Positions 52,351 through 62,104 of a stretch of 64,000 nt of DNA are shown here, in pieces; the first letter of the stretch is position 1, and each line of letters begins with the position of its first letter. The notes under the pieces are model-generated. The model was not told the origin of the DNA, searched no databases, and saw only the letters and a program-made list of their open reading frames with translations. Source of the DNA: Oscillospiraceae bacterium. Lineage in GTDB: Bacteria > Bacillota > Clostridia > Oscillospirales > Oscillospiraceae. The stretch spans positions 1 through 64,000 of the forward strand of contig SVKL01000009.1 of NCBI GenBank assembly GCA_015068495.1, read 5' to 3'. The position numbers and the translations under genes were made by a program.

Positions 52351-53187
52351 ATGAAGAGAATTGTTTGTTTGATGATGGCGCTGCTGATGGTTATGTCTAT
52401 GGCTGCCTGCGGCAGCAAAAAGTCCACCGGCGTGGAAGATGGCGTTCTGACCGTGGGTATGGAATGTGCTTACGCACCCTACAACTGGATGCAGACCGAT
52501 GACGCCAACGGCGCTGTTCCCATTGCCAATGTTTCCGGCTCTTATGCCAACGGCTATGACGTGATGATGGCGAAGAAGCTTTGCGAAGCCAACGGCTGGA
52601 AGCTGGAAATCAAGAAGCTGGACTGGGATTCTCTGGTACCTGCTGTGCAGACCGGTGAGATTGACTGCGCCATTGCCGGCCAGTCTATGACTGCAGAGCG
52701 TGAAGAGATGGTTGACTTTGCCGGTCCCTACATCTACGCATCTATTGTTTGCTTGGTAAAGAGCGATTCCGCATTGGCCAATGCCAAGGGCATCAGCGAG
52801 TTGACCGGTACCTGCACCTCTCAGCGTGGCACCATCTGGTACGATACCTGCCTGCCTCAGATCAAGGGCGCTACCGTTCAGCCTGCTGCCGAAGACTCCG
52901 GCGCTATGCTGATGGCTGTCAGCTCCGGCACCTGTGACTTTGTCTGCACCGATATGCCTACCGCACAGGGCGCTGTAATTACCTACCCCAACCTGAAGAT
53001 TTTGGACTTCTCCAATTCCGAGGATAACTTCAACGTTTCCGATGAAGAGATTAACATCGGCATCTCCGTTCAGGAAGGCAACACAACCCTGTTGGATGCA
53101 ATGAATAAGGTTTTAGAGCCTATGGACGCTGATGACTTCAACGCCTTGATGGCACAGGCTGTTGCAATTCAGCCCATCGAAGAGTAA
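52351..53187 (+). CDS. Lysine ABC transporter substrate-binding lipoprotein (SBP_bac_3)
   Basis: 279-aa lipoprotein; lipobox MSMAACG with Cys19. The body is a family 3 amino-acid-binding protein: VGMECAYAPYNWMQTD, YDVMMAKKLCEANGW, KLDWDSLVPAVQTGEIDCA and TDMPTAQGAV. ATG 52351 has AAGGAAAAAT upstream; a longer frame would cover the riboswitch. Regulation by the L box makes lysine the probable substrate, which the family alone would not show. Confidence 0.92.
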   Translation: MKRIVCLMMALLMVMSMAACGSKKSTGVEDGVLTVGMECAYAPYNWMQTDDANGAVPIANVSGSYANGYDVMMAKKLCEANGWKLEIKKLDWDSLVPAVQTGEIDCAIAGQSMTAEREEMVDFAGPYIYASIVCLVKSDSALANAKGISELTGTCTSQRGTIWYDTCLPQIKGATVQPAAEDSGAMLMAVSSGTCDFVCTDMPTAQGAVITYPNLKILDFSNSEDNFNVSDEEINIGISVQEGNTTLLDAMNKVLEPMDADDFNALMAQAVAIQPIEE

Positions 53188-53249
53188 GAGCTCTGTATGC
53201 GGAAGCGGCAACGCTTCCGCATATTGACGTAATATAAAAGGAGTTCCCT

Positions 53250-54083
53250 ATGAACATATTTGCAAAACTGGGTAGTGATATTGTCCGTTTGTGGAATGAA
53301 TACGCAGGGCTTTACCTGTCCGGCGTGTGGAATACCATTTCCTTGGCGGTGCTGTGTACTGCGGTGGGCTGTCTGATTGGTCTTATGTGCGGTATTCTCA
53401 ACACCATTCCCTTCACCAAGAACGATAATATCTTCAAAAGAATTCTGCTGCGTACCATCCGCATTATCAACCAAATCTATGTGGAAGTATTCCGCGGCAC
53501 GCCTATGATTCTGCAGGCGGTGGTGATTTACTACGGACTTCCGTATTTTACAAATTACGCATTGCGGTTTACCAATGTGTGGCTGTGCGCATTTGTAGTT
53601 GTGTCGGTGAATACCGGCGCATATATGGCAGAATCTGTTCGCGGCGGTATCATCTCCATTGACCCGGGGCAGACAGAGGGCGCAAAGGCAATCGGTATGA
53701 CCCACTGGCAGACGATGACCAATGTGATTCTGCCTCAAGCGCTGCGGAACATTCTGCCGCAGATTGGCAACAACCTGATTATCAACATCAAAGATACCTC
53801 TGTTATGAGTATCATCGGCTTTACGGAGTTCTTCGCCATTCACAAGAGCGTTGCCGGTACAACCTACCAGTATTTCCCCTCCGCCGCCATTGAAATGGTG
53901 GGTTACCTCTCAATGACGCTGATTGCATCCTTCCTGCTGCGTATGTGGGAGAAGAAGATGGACGGCGCCGGCAGCTATAAGCTGGTAGAGGTGGATAGTC
54001 TGACCATGTCCGCCGGCACTTATTCCCATCCCGATAAGGAAGCCTTTGCAGAGAAGAGCAGAGAGTATAAGGAGGATATGTGA
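53250..54083 (+). CDS. Amino-acid (lysine) ABC transporter permease
   Basis: 277-aa permease of the HisM/GlnP type. The motif [19 protein letters not shown] and the EAA loop [19 protein letters not shown] are diagnostic. About five membrane helices. Follows the binding protein by 62 bp; its end abuts the ATPase ribosome site. Confidence 0.93.
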   Translation: MNIFAKLGSDIVRLWNEYAGLYLSGVWNTISLAVLCTAVGCLIGLMCGILNTIPFTKNDNIFKRILLRTIRIINQIYVEVFRGTPMILQAVVIYYGLPYFTNYALRFTNVWLCAFVVVSVNTGAYMAESVRGGIISIDPGQTEGAKAIGMTHWQTMTNVILPQALRNILPQIGNNLIINIKDTSVMSIIGFTEFFAIHKSVAGTTYQYFPSAAIEMVGYLSMTLIASFLLRMWEKKMDGAGSYKLVEVDSLTMSAGTYSHPDKEAFAEKSREYKEDM

Positions 54084-54084
54084 T

Positions 54085-54825
54085 ATGGGCAACGAAATTT
54101 TGCAAGTAAAGCACCTGTCCAAGTCCTTCGGCAGCAACGTAGTTTTGCGGGATATTGATTTTACCGTGAGCAAGGGAGATGTGATCTCCGTAATCGGCGC
54201 ATCCGGCTCCGGAAAATCCACCCTTCTGCGGTGTATCAATTTGCTGGAAACCCCCACCCACGGTGAAATCTGGTATAACGGCGAAAATGTGGCAGAGCGT
54301 AAGGTGAAGCCCCACGAATACCGCAGCCACGTGGGTATGGTGTTCCAGTCCTTTAACCTGTTCAACAATATGTCCGTTCTGAAGAACTGTATGGTTGGAC
54401 AGATGAAGGTGCTGGGCCGCAGCAAGCAGGAGGCAAGAGAAATTGCCCTGTATTACCTGCAAAAGGTGGGTATGGCGCCTTATATCAACGCTAAGCCCCG
54501 GCAGATTTCCGGCGGACAGAAGCAGCGTGTGGCCATTGCGCGGGCATTGGCTATGAACCCCGAGGTGCTGCTGTTCGACGAGCCTACCTCCGCCCTTGAC
54601 CCTGAGATGGTTGGTGAAGTGCTCAGCGTTATGCAGCAGCTTGCTCAAGAGGGTATGACGATGCTGGTAGTTACCCACGAGATGGCATTTGCCCGGGATG
54701 TTAGCACCCGGGTGGTGTATATGAACGAGGGTGTTATCTGCGAGCAGGGAACACCGGAAGAGGTGTTCGGCAATCCTCAAAAGCAGGAAACCAAGGATTT
54801 TTTGGCACGTTTCAGAAATGCATAA
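54085..54825 (+). CDS. Amino-acid (lysine) ABC transporter ATPase
   Basis: 247-aa ATPase of the GlnQ/HisP type. ATG 54085 follows AAGGAGG at 54069-54075; a longer frame from 54046 would overlap the permease. Walker [14 protein letters not shown], signature [12 protein letters not shown], Walker [20 protein letters not shown], switch [11 protein letters not shown]. Completes the three-gene transporter before a strong terminator. Confidence 0.94.
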   Translation: MGNEILQVKHLSKSFGSNVVLRDIDFTVSKGDVISVIGASGSGKSTLLRCINLLETPTHGEIWYNGENVAERKVKPHEYRSHVGMVFQSFNLFNNMSVLKNCMVGQMKVLGRSKQEAREIALYYLQKVGMAPYINAKPRQISGGQKQRVAIARALAMNPEVLLFDEPTSALDPEMVGEVLSVMQQLAQEGMTMLVVTHEMAFARDVSTRVVYMNEGVICEQGTPEEVFGNPQKQETKDFLARFRNA

Positions 54826-54830
54826 TACTG

Positions 54831-54858
54831 CCGCCTGTCCCATTTGGGACAGGCGGTA
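54831..54858 (+). terminator. Terminator of the lysine transporter operon
   Basis: CCGCCTGTCCCA (54831-54842) pairs with TGGGACAGGCGG (54845-54856), then TATTTATATT. Confidence 0.88.
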
Positions 54859-54973
54859 TTTATATTAAAAAAATAATTATATAAAAGTGGGAATAGGTAT
54901 TGCTTTTCCATAGGGTAAGGGGTACAATGACTGGGACGCAAGAAAGTACAACTTTTTTAGTGAGGTGTAGGCT

Positions 54974-56347
54974 ATGTTGCGAAGAAAAGATGTGGATATG
55001 CTATCCGGCTCCATAATGAAGGGATTGTTTGTTGTTGCCCTTCCCATTGTGCTGATGAACGTGCTGCAATCCATGTTCAATATGGTGGATATGCGGGTCT
55101 TGAAGACCTATGATACAGACGGATTGGCTGTGGGTGCCGTAGGTGTCTGCAGTACGCTGATTACCTTGATTGTGAATTTGGTCATCGGTATTGCTACCGG
55201 CGCCAATGCGGTGGTGGCAAGGCATCTGGGGCGGAAAGACCCGGAGGATGCAAGAAAAGCGGCAGGAACGGCGATCCTCTTTTCTGCCTTGGCTGGTCTT
55301 GTCCTCACAGTAATCGGTATTGCCGGTGCAAAAACCTTTCTGGTATGGACTAACTGCCCGGAAAAGCTTTTGTCCCGTGCGACGCTGTATTTTAGGTTGT
55401 ACTTTGCAGGCGTGCCCATTCTCACAGTTTACAATTTCTGCGCTGCGATCATTCGATCCTCCGGCAACTCCAAACGGGTCATGGAGATATCCTTGGTCGG
55501 CGGCGCAGTGAAGGTCGCCTGTACCTATCTGTTTGTGGGAGCATTCAAAGGCGGTATCTTAGGCGTCTCTTTGGCAACGATTTTTTCTTGGGTCATTACT
55601 TTTCTAATGAGCTGGTGGTCCATCACCAAGGGCGACAGTGTGGTGAAGATCAGCTTGAAGGATATCCGCTATGAAAAGAAGGAACTGAAGGAAGTCCTGC
55701 GAATCGGTGTGCCTTCCGGTCTGCAGATGGGGTTGTACTCTATTGCAAATGTGATTATTGTGGCCACCGTCAATACTTTTGGCGCAGAGGCCACCACCGG
55801 TCTGTCTATTGCCAATACCTTCGACGGCATTATTTATAGCTTTTCTCACGCTACCTCGCTGGCAGTTCTGCCTTATGTCAGTCAGAATATCGGCGCCGGT
55901 AATATCAAGAGAGCCACCCAGTCTGTGTGGAGAGGCATTCTTCTGGCAATCATTCTTGCAGGGGGGACCGGCGCTTTGTCGGCAATTTTCTCACCCCAAT
56001 TGTCATCGCTACTATCCTCGGATCCTGTGGTTATTGACTATTCCTGCCAGAAAATGGTTATTATTTCCAGCACCTATTTTATCTGCGGTATTTTTGATGT
56101 TTTCGGTGCGGCTCTGCGAGGAATGGGCAGACCTGTGGTTCCTACCGTGGCCACATTGCTGTTTATGTGTGCGCTCCGTTTTGTCTGGGTATATGCGATA
56201 TTCCCCCTGCTGCCCACAAACTTGACATTCCTGTATCTGGTATGGCCTGTTGGCTGGGTGCTTTCCATTGCGCTGATGTCCTGCGCACTCTTCCCTCAGA
56301 TCAAAAAGCTCAAGGCACTCCACGCAGAACATCCTGCAACAACCTGA
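54974..56347 (+). CDS. MATE-family multidrug/Na+ efflux transporter
   Basis: 457-aa membrane protein with about 12 helices in two homologous halves. MatE signatures: LFVVALPIVLMNVLQSMFNMVD at the first helix and VLRIGVPSGLQMGLYSIANV at the start of the second half. It exports drugs or metabolites in exchange for Na+ or H+. ATG 54974 follows GAGGTG. A weak promoter (TTGCTT 54900-54905, TACAAT 54923-54928) lies upstream. Monocistronic, flanked by terminators. Substrate unknown. Confidence 0.92.
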   Translation: MLRRKDVDMLSGSIMKGLFVVALPIVLMNVLQSMFNMVDMRVLKTYDTDGLAVGAVGVCSTLITLIVNLVIGIATGANAVVARHLGRKDPEDARKAAGTAILFSALAGLVLTVIGIAGAKTFLVWTNCPEKLLSRATLYFRLYFAGVPILTVYNFCAAIIRSSGNSKRVMEISLVGGAVKVACTYLFVGAFKGGILGVSLATIFSWVITFLMSWWSITKGDSVVKISLKDIRYEKKELKEVLRIGVPSGLQMGLYSIANVIIVATVNTFGAEATTGLSIANTFDGIIYSFSHATSLAVLPYVSQNIGAGNIKRATQSVWRGILLAIILAGGTGALSAIFSPQLSSLLSSDPVVIDYSCQKMVIISSTYFICGIFDVFGAALRGMGRPVVPTVATLLFMCALRFVWVYAIFPLLPTNLTFLYLVWPVGWVLSIALMSCALFPQIKKLKALHAEHPATT

Positions 56348-56352
56348 TAAAA

Positions 56353-56387
56353 AATCCCCCCTGCTTGAAGCAGGGGGGATACTTTTT
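56353..56387. terminator. Bidirectional terminator between the MATE and SDR genes
   Basis: ATCCCCCCTGCTT (56354-56366) pairs with AAGCAGGGGGGAT (56368-56380), with T-runs on both sides. Confidence 0.88.
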
Positions 56388-56393
56388 TGTGAA

Positions 56394-57239
56394 TTACACG
56401 CCGGAGTAAGCAGCGAAGCCAGCGTCAACAGGCAGCACCACGCCGGTGATGGCGGAAGCGGCCTTGTCGTCACACAGGAACAATGTTGCGCCCAACAGCT
56501 CTTCAGCGTCTACGAAACGACCGGTGGGAGTACCGTTCAGAATCTTAGCGGAACGGGCGGTGGGAGTGCCGTCATCGTTGAACAGCAGCGCCTTGTTCTG
56601 AGCAGATACCAAGAAGCCGGGGGCAATGGCGTTGCAGCGGATGCCGGTGCCGGCAAAGTGGGTAGCCAGCCACTGGGTGAAGTTGGAAATACCGGCCTTA
56701 GCAGCGGAGTAAGCAGGAATCTTGGTCAAGGGAGTGTAGGCGTTCATAGAGGAGATGTTCAGAATAACACCGGCCTTCTTTGCCACCATATCCTTGGCGA
56801 AAACCTGCGTGGGGAGCAGAGTGCCCTGGAAGTTCAGCTTGAACACGAAGTCCACGCCGCTGGCCTCCAAATCAAAGAAGGACTTGCCGCCCTCTTTTGC
56901 CTCGTGCTGATACTCGTTGTCGGTGGTAGCCCGGGGGTTGTTGCCGCCGGCACCGTTGACCAGAATATCGCAAGCGCCCAAGTCTTTCAGCACTGCCTGA
57001 TGAACCTCTTCCAGAGATTCCGGCTCCAGAACGTTGGCCTTGTAGCCCTCGCAGATGAAGCCTTCGGCCTTCAATTCGTCAGCCAGCTTCTTAACAGCTT
57101 CTTCGTTCAGGTCCAGTGCAGCAACCTTAGCGCCGCTCTGTGCAAAAGCGCGAGCCATAGCGCCGCAGATCAGACCGCCAGCGCCGGTAACCACGGCAAC
57201 CTTGCCGGAGAAGTCGATATTGATGGGAAGATTGATCAT
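56394..57239 (-). CDS. SDR-family oxidoreductase, D-mannonate/D-fructuronate reductase-like
   Basis: 281-aa NAD(P)-dependent short-chain dehydrogenase. Cofactor motif VVTGAGGLICGAMARAF, NGAGG, catalytic Ser in ILNISSMNAYTPL and YSAAKAG with Tyr/Lys. The segment GNNPRATTDNEYQHEA and the length match the Firmicutes SDR group annotated as D-mannonate oxidoreductase, which interconverts fructuronate and mannonate in hexuronate breakdown. ATG 57239 follows GGAGGT. No uxuA or uxaC neighbour is visible, so substrate is less sure than family. Confidence 0.82.
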   Translation of the reverse strand: MINLPINIDFSGKVAVVTGAGGLICGAMARAFAQSGAKVAALDLNEEAVKKLADELKAEGFICEGYKANVLEPESLEEVHQAVLKDLGACDILVNGAGGNNPRATTDNEYQHEAKEGGKSFFDLEASGVDFVFKLNFQGTLLPTQVFAKDMVAKKAGVILNISSMNAYTPLTKIPAYSAAKAGISNFTQWLATHFAGTGIRCNAIAPGFLVSAQNKALLFNDDGTPTARSAKILNGTPTGRFVDAEELLGATLFLCDDKAASAITGVVLPVDAGFAAYSGV

Positions 57240-57318
57240 AATAATTTACCTCCAATGTTTCTTTTGTTTAAGAATACATCTATTGTAGCACATTCATTTT
57301 CATATCGCAATACCGGTT

Positions 57319-58014
57319 TTATTGATAAAGACCGTATTTTGTGATAATGCGCATAAGAATCGCAAGCAAGGGCTTGCTTAAAAGCAGCAGAGTCACCAGT
57401 GTACAACCGGCTTGAATCAGGTTGGTGAGAATTGCGGTGGCGTAAATGCTGAAAACTGCGGTGGGGGTAAAGACCGTCAGCGTGGTGAGCACTGTAGAGG
57501 TGTCCAGCAGGGGACAGACCACAAATAACACGGTGATAAAACCAAACAAACCAAGACTGAATGGGTCTTTGGGAAGCTTGTCCTTTCGATAATAGCAAAG
57601 TCCTGCGATGAAACCGCAAATGCCGTACGCAAGCATTTGCCAAGGCGTCCACGGCCCTTGTCCAAAGAGAAAATTGCTGGCAAAGGCACTGATTGCCCCC
57701 ACCAAAAAGCCTGCTTGCGCCCCAAAGGCAATGCCGGAAAGAATAATAATTCCGTAAATGGGCTTGAAATTGGGCAGCCACGCAAACACTGCTCGGGACA
57801 CGGTAGCCAGCGCACACATCACAGCAATCAGCACCAGCTCCCGCGCCTGCGGCTTACGCCCCTCAAAGGCAAGGAAAAAGGGAATCAGAAGAAAAATGAT
57901 TACCAGTGTGGACGTGAGGTAATATGCCCGTCCCGGCAGGAATCGCCCCAGCAGCAGGGCACCGGGGATGCAAATAAAGGTGGAAATCAGGGAAAAAAGC
58001 GTGGATTTTTTCAT
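57319..58014 (-). CDS. ECF transporter S component, probably cobalamin-related
   Basis: 231-aa membrane protein with about six helices that gives substrate specificity to the ECF module encoded upstream. The pattern LVLIAVMCALATVSRAVFAWLPNFKP is typical of S components, including the Ala-rich first conserved helix that contacts EcfT. ATG 58014 overlaps the ATPase stop by 4 bp. The operon leader carries a cobalamin riboswitch, so a corrinoid or precursor is the likely substrate (CbrT-like). Confidence 0.85.
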   Translation of the reverse strand: MKKSTLFSLISTFICIPGALLLGRFLPGRAYYLTSTLVIIFLLIPFFLAFEGRKPQARELVLIAVMCALATVSRAVFAWLPNFKPIYGIIILSGIAFGAQAGFLVGAISAFASNFLFGQGPWTPWQMLAYGICGFIAGLCYYRKDKLPKDPFSLGLFGFITVLFVVCPLLDTSTVLTTLTVFTPTAVFSIYATAILTNLIQAGCTLVTLLLLSKPLLAILMRIITKYGLYQ

Positions 58015-59657
58015 AGCCCGACCTCCCGATTTTTTGCAAGCAGCTCCACAACGTCCTCAACAGTGACGGCGTTTTGGAAAAACGCACGGCTCATACGGTT
58101 GGCGGCGGTGGTATAGAAGCTGTTGCCGCCGAAGAATGTCTTCGGTGTGTGGGTGGATAGGGCCTGCCCGTCAAAGAACATACTCACCTTGTCGGCGTAT
58201 TTGGCGCAGAATTCCACGTCGTGGGATACCAAAAGAATGGTGACACCTTGTTGTTTTAGTTTACATAATATTTCTGCAAAGGCTTTCTTAAAGAAACAAT
58301 CCATACCCTTGGTAGGCTCGTCCAGCAGCAGGAGCTTCGGCTTTGTCAGCAGCACTTTGGCAAGGGCTGCCCGCTGCTGTTCGCCGCCGGACAGGTCATA
58401 GGGGTGGCTCTGCAGCAGATGCTCAATTTGACAGTCTGCGGCAACCTGCGCAATCTCACCGGAAATCTCCTGCAAATCCTCCAAAACCGTGTTTTTGACA
58501 AACAGACTCTTGGGGTTTTGGGGGAGCATAGCAAGACAGTTTTGGAACAGTTCGCCGGCAGAATAATGCTTGAAAGTTTTGCCGAAAATCGAGACCTTTC
58601 CCCGGTACGGCTTGCAAGTGCCGCATACAGCCTTCAGAAAGGTGGATTTTCCTGCGCCGTTGCCGCCCACAATGGCGTGAATACTGCCGGCTTGAATGGA
58701 TATGGATACCCCCCGCAGCACATCTTGAGATTCCCGGGTATAGCGGAACCACATATCCGTGAGCTCCAAAGCCGGGGCGGTTTCCGGCACAGGGGCAGGG
58801 GAAGGCAGCGCGGTGATTTCCGGGGTGCCGGGCAGGGTGTCTTCCAGCCATCTGCGTCCTTCCCGGACAGTCAGAGGGCAATCCCCTCCGGCGTTTGACA
58901 GATAAAATGCCTGCATAGGTGTGGGCATCGCGGCAAACATAGGATTCTTCTGCCGCCATAATAATTCACCCACAGCCTTAGGCGTGTCCAGCCCCACAAC
59001 CCGTCCGTTTTCCATCACCAGCACACGGTCAGCCGCCGGCAGGATATCCTCCAGCCGATGCTCAGTGATGATTACCGTGGTGCCCAATTCCAAATTGATT
59101 TTCCGCACTGTGTTCAGAAAATCCGAGGCAGCCAAGGGGTCAAGCTGGCTGGTAGGCTCGTCCAAAATTAGGATATCCGGCTGCATCGCCATAATGGATG
59201 CCAGATTCAGCAGCTGCTGCTGTCCGCCGGACAGGGTGGCTACATCCTTGTGAAACCAATCGGCAATGCCGAAATAGCAGGCCATCTCTGCCACCCGGGA
59301 GCGCATAGTGGCGGTGTCGCAGCCAATGTTTTCCAAGCCGAAGGCAAGCTCGTGCCAAACCTTGTCGGTGACAATCTGCTCCTGAGGATTTTGCATCACA
59401 TAGCCGATTTTGCTTGCCTGCGCAATGGGAGGAATTTCCTCCAAGGGCACAGAGCCAATGCAGATGCTTCCGCTGCGCTGCCCATAGGGGGTCAAGAGGG
59501 ATTTCAGATGTCGCAGGAGGGTGGTTTTGCCGCTACCGCTTTTGCCGCAAATGGCAAGATATTCTCCTTGTTTTACGGTCAAATTGATATCCTGCAGCAC
59601 AGATTTATCGGCGTTGGGATAGGAAAAACTTAAATCTTTGATATGAATATCCGGCAT
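58011..59657 (-). CDS. ECF transporter ATPase, fused A1-A2 (two ABC domains)
   Basis: 548-aa energy-coupling ATPase with both halves in one chain. Domain 1: Walker A GKSGSGKTTLLRH, signature LSGGQQQLLNLA, ILDEPTSQLDPLA. Domain 2: GGNGAGKSTFLKAV, LSGGEQQRAALAK and LLLDEPTKGMDCFF. In most ECF systems the two ATPases are separate proteins; fusion is typical of some substrate-specific group I-like modules. It overlaps the EcfT gene by 28 bp and the S-component gene by 4 bp. GGAGG precedes ATG 59657. Confidence 0.93.
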   Translation of the reverse strand: MPDIHIKDLSFSYPNADKSVLQDINLTVKQGEYLAICGKSGSGKTTLLRHLKSLLTPYGQRSGSICIGSVPLEEIPPIAQASKIGYVMQNPQEQIVTDKVWHELAFGLENIGCDTATMRSRVAEMACYFGIADWFHKDVATLSGGQQQLLNLASIMAMQPDILILDEPTSQLDPLAASDFLNTVRKINLELGTTVIITEHRLEDILPAADRVLVMENGRVVGLDTPKAVGELLWRQKNPMFAAMPTPMQAFYLSNAGGDCPLTVREGRRWLEDTLPGTPEITALPSPAPVPETAPALELTDMWFRYTRESQDVLRGVSISIQAGSIHAIVGGNGAGKSTFLKAVCGTCKPYRGKVSIFGKTFKHYSAGELFQNCLAMLPQNPKSLFVKNTVLEDLQEISGEIAQVAADCQIEHLLQSHPYDLSGGEQQRAALAKVLLTKPKLLLLDEPTKGMDCFFKKAFAEILCKLKQQGVTILLVSHDVEFCAKYADKVSMFFDGQALSTHTPKTFFGGNSFYTTAANRMSRAFFQNAVTVEDVVELLAKNREVGL

Positions 59658-60505
59658 AACAGCACCTCCTTTACGTGTATGAATGAGGGAATCAGTAAAT
59701 ATATGCAGTAAACGGGGAAATATACAGACAGGGGAGCGGCAGAGAAATCAGGGGTGTAGGTGACATCCGTAGCTCCGGTAGCAGCGCCGAAAATAGTGAG
59801 TGCGGCGGCGACTGCAATGACAAAAAGCAGAAATCCGTCTTTGGCGGTGAGCCGGTAGATTTGAAAGCTGCTGCGTTTTGCTGCTCCGTAGCCCCGGCTT
59901 TTCATAGAATCTGCGGTGACAATGCTGCCCTCCAGCGCCCAGCCGGTAAGGGCCAGCAGCACCGTCATACCGTGGGATAGTTTTTCCCGCACAGACGCGT
60001 TTTCGGCACCCTTGCCGATTGCCCGGCGGGCATCCATTATTTGCGCTGCATTCGCCGCCAGTCCGGGAATCAGCCGAAACACCATCACCAAAAGCAGCGA
60101 CAAGGAAGGGGCAAGGCTGCCGAATAAAGCGGTGAATTTGTCCGCTGTCATTACATAGTTATAACAGCCAAACCACAGCAGGGTGATTATCAAAATGCCG
60201 CCGACGGCAAAGCCGTAGCCCAGCGCCTCTGCTGTGTAGGGTCTGCCGAACAGGAAAAAGAGGGGGTGCTCTCCCAAGGTGTTAAAGAGGGGATTGATTA
60301 ACGCAACGATGAAAAACAGCGGAAGCATCCGGGCAATGCTTTTTAGTGCCTTTCGCTTTTGCAGCAGCACGTAGTAAATGCCGGAGCAGACAATGCCGGC
60401 AATGCAGTAAGCCGGATGCTGAAACACAACCCCAAAGCCGATAGCGCCGAGAAAAAACAGAAAATTTGTCAACGGGTGAAATTTGGAAAAACCGTCTGTT
60501 TTCAT
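59630..60505 (-). CDS. ECF transporter T component (EcfT)
   Basis: 291-aa membrane scaffold that couples the ATPases to the S component. It begins KFHPLTNFLFFLGAIGFG, a characteristic EcfT start, and has the cytoplasmic coupling helices with MDARRAIGKG and ADSMKSRGYGAAKRSSF (the ARG-type motif). About five to six helices. ATG 60505 has GGAGGG upstream. First gene of the riboswitch-controlled operon. Confidence 0.9.
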   Translation of the reverse strand: MKTDGFSKFHPLTNFLFFLGAIGFGVVFQHPAYCIAGIVCSGIYYVLLQKRKALKSIARMLPLFFIVALINPLFNTLGEHPLFFLFGRPYTAEALGYGFAVGGILIITLLWFGCYNYVMTADKFTALFGSLAPSLSLLLVMVFRLIPGLAANAAQIMDARRAIGKGAENASVREKLSHGMTVLLALTGWALEGSIVTADSMKSRGYGAAKRSSFQIYRLTAKDGFLLFVIAVAAALTIFGAATGATDVTYTPDFSAAPLSVYFPVYCIYLLIPSFIHVKEVLLCRIFISKI

Positions 60506-60528
60506 AAAAATCCCTCCTTTCTAAAAGA

Positions 60529-60556
60529 AAAAAGTCCCCAATTGGGGACTTTTTGC
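60529..60556 (-). terminator. Cobalamin riboswitch terminator, 26-bp perfect palindrome
   Basis: AAAAAGTCCCCAA (60529-60541) and TTGGGGACTTTTT (60542-60554) are exact complements. On the minus strand the hairpin with its T-run lies between the aptamer and the EcfT ribosome site. Confidence 0.88.
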
Positions 60557-60599
60557 GCACAAAAAACCACGAATGACCACCCCAAGAGTCCTTCGTTTC

Positions 60600-60755
60600 T
60601 GCTTCTAAGGCTGTATTCCGGCTCGTGACGCCCTGTGTGCAGCGGCCTTCTCGATTCAATCAATGGCAGCTGCGGCTTTTTGTCACTCTACGGCGGCTTG
60701 GTACCGCTGGGATATACCCATTCCAATTTCCAAAGAAGCATTCCAATATAGACTG
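60600..60755 (-). ncRNA. Cobalamin riboswitch
   Basis: Reading the minus strand, conserved blocks occur in order: GGGTATATCCCAGCGGTACC (60717-) and GCCGCC, then GCCATTG...GAGAAGGC (60667-60645, the GCCACTG/GGGAAGGC block), then CACGAGCCGGAATACAGCC (60627-60609, the B12 box). The B12 box deviates from consensus, with ACAGCC in place of ACCTGCC. A terminator follows, and the operon encodes an ECF transporter, consistent with AdoCbl or related corrinoid control. Confidence 0.8.
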
Positions 60756-60761
60756 GTAGCG

Positions 60762-60790
60762 AGTATACCACATTTTTTGCGGTTTTGCAA
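60762..60790 (-). promoter_or_regulatory. Promoter of the ECF operon
   Basis: Minus-strand TTGCAA (60790-60785), 17-bp spacer, TATACT (60767-60762), directly before the riboswitch. Confidence 0.6.
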
Positions 60791-60912
60791 TCCTTATAAC
60801 CGAAATTTCCGTAGGGAATGGGAATTTGCCTACATTTTTATCCTTATTTTCACCCAAAAGAAACCAAAGGCGGGTTTCATACGGTTTTCAGGTCTGATTG
60901 CAAGAAAATCTG

Positions 60913-60941
60913 TTGACAAATGTCAGCTTTTCGGTTATACC
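60913..60941 (+). promoter_or_regulatory. Promoter of the polyamine transporter operon
   Basis: TTGACA (60913-60918), 17-bp spacer, TATACC (60936-60941); a second TATACT lies at 60942-60947. About 40 bp before potA. Confidence 0.55.
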
Positions 60942-60982
60942 TATACTATTACAAAATTATATAAAAGAAACGGGGGAGGATA

Positions 60983-62104
60983 ATGTCCAAAGAACTCATC
61001 AGACTCCAAGACCTTACTATGGAGTTCGACGGGGAACGGATACTTGATGGTATCAATCTCTATTTTAATGATAAGGAATTCCTCACGCTGCTGGGCCCCT
61101 CCGGCTGCGGCAAGACCACCACTCTGCGAATTATCGGCGGCTTTTTGACGCCTACATCCGGCAGGGTGCTTTTTGACGGAAAGTGTATCAATGATGTGCC
61201 TGCTTACCAGCGGCAGATTAACACCGTTTTTCAGCGGTATGCACTGTTCCCGCATCTGGATGTGTACGGCAATATTGCCTTTGGCTTAAAGGTTGCCAAG
61301 CTGTCAAAGGAAGAGATCCACGAGCGTGTGCAGGAGATTCTGACCGTTGTGGGTCTGACCGGCTTTGAGCACCGCAGCATCGACAGCCTTTCCGGCGGTC
61401 AGCAGCAGCGTGTTGCCATCGCCCGAGCATTGGTGAACCGTCCGAAGGTTCTGCTTTTGGATGAGCCGTTGGCGGCGTTGGATTTGCGCCTGCGCAAGGA
61501 TATGCAGAACGAATTGAAGCGTATCCAGCAGGCTATGGGCATCACCTTTATCTACGTAACCCACGATCAGGAAGAGGCGCTTTCTATGTCCGACACGGTT
61601 GTGGTTATGGACAAGGGCCGTATCCAGCAAATCGGCAGACCTGAGGATATATATAACGAGCCGAAAAACGCCTTTGTGGCGGACTTTATCGGCGAAAGTA
61701 ACATTCTGGACGGCATTATGCTGTCTGACTATAAGGTGAAATTCTTCGGTCGGGTGTTCGACTGTGTGGACGCAGGCTTTGCTCCCAACGAGCCTGTGGA
61801 CGTGGTCATTCGCCCTGAGGATATTGATTTTGTGCCGGCCGGAGAGGGTCATTTGGTGGGTACAGTTACCTCTGTGACCTTTAAGGGTCTGAATTACGAC
61901 ATTATTGTGGACTTCCGCGGCTTCAAGTGGCTGATTCAAACCACCGACTACCACGGCGAGGGAGAAACTGTTGGTATTCGGCTGAATCCCGAGGACATCC
62001 ACATTATGCACAAGAGCGAATACTCCGGTATGTTTGGTGACTACAGCTCTTATTCTGCTGAGTACGATGAGCTGACGGAGGATGCAGACGATGAAGAAGA
62101 ATAA
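60983..62104 (+). CDS. potA: Spermidine/putrescine ABC transporter ATPase PotA
   Basis: 373-aa ATPase with C-terminal TOBE domain. Walker [16 protein letters not shown]-loop [20 protein letters not shown], signature [12 protein letters not shown], Walker [16 protein letters not shown], switch [13 protein letters not shown]. The TOBE region contains [13 protein letters not shown]. The Asp/Glu-rich tail is unusual but common in Firmicutes. ATG 60983 follows GGGGGAGG. It overlaps potB by 14 bp. Confidence 0.94.
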   Translation: MSKELIRLQDLTMEFDGERILDGINLYFNDKEFLTLLGPSGCGKTTTLRIIGGFLTPTSGRVLFDGKCINDVPAYQRQINTVFQRYALFPHLDVYGNIAFGLKVAKLSKEEIHERVQEILTVVGLTGFEHRSIDSLSGGQQQRVAIARALVNRPKVLLLDEPLAALDLRLRKDMQNELKRIQQAMGITFIYVTHDQEEALSMSDTVVVMDKGRIQQIGRPEDIYNEPKNAFVADFIGESNILDGIMLSDYKVKFFGRVFDCVDAGFAPNEPVDVVIRPEDIDFVPAGEGHLVGTVTSVTFKGLNYDIIVDFRGFKWLIQTTDYHGEGETVGIRLNPEDIHIMHKSEYSGMFGDYSSYSAEYDELTEDADDEEE

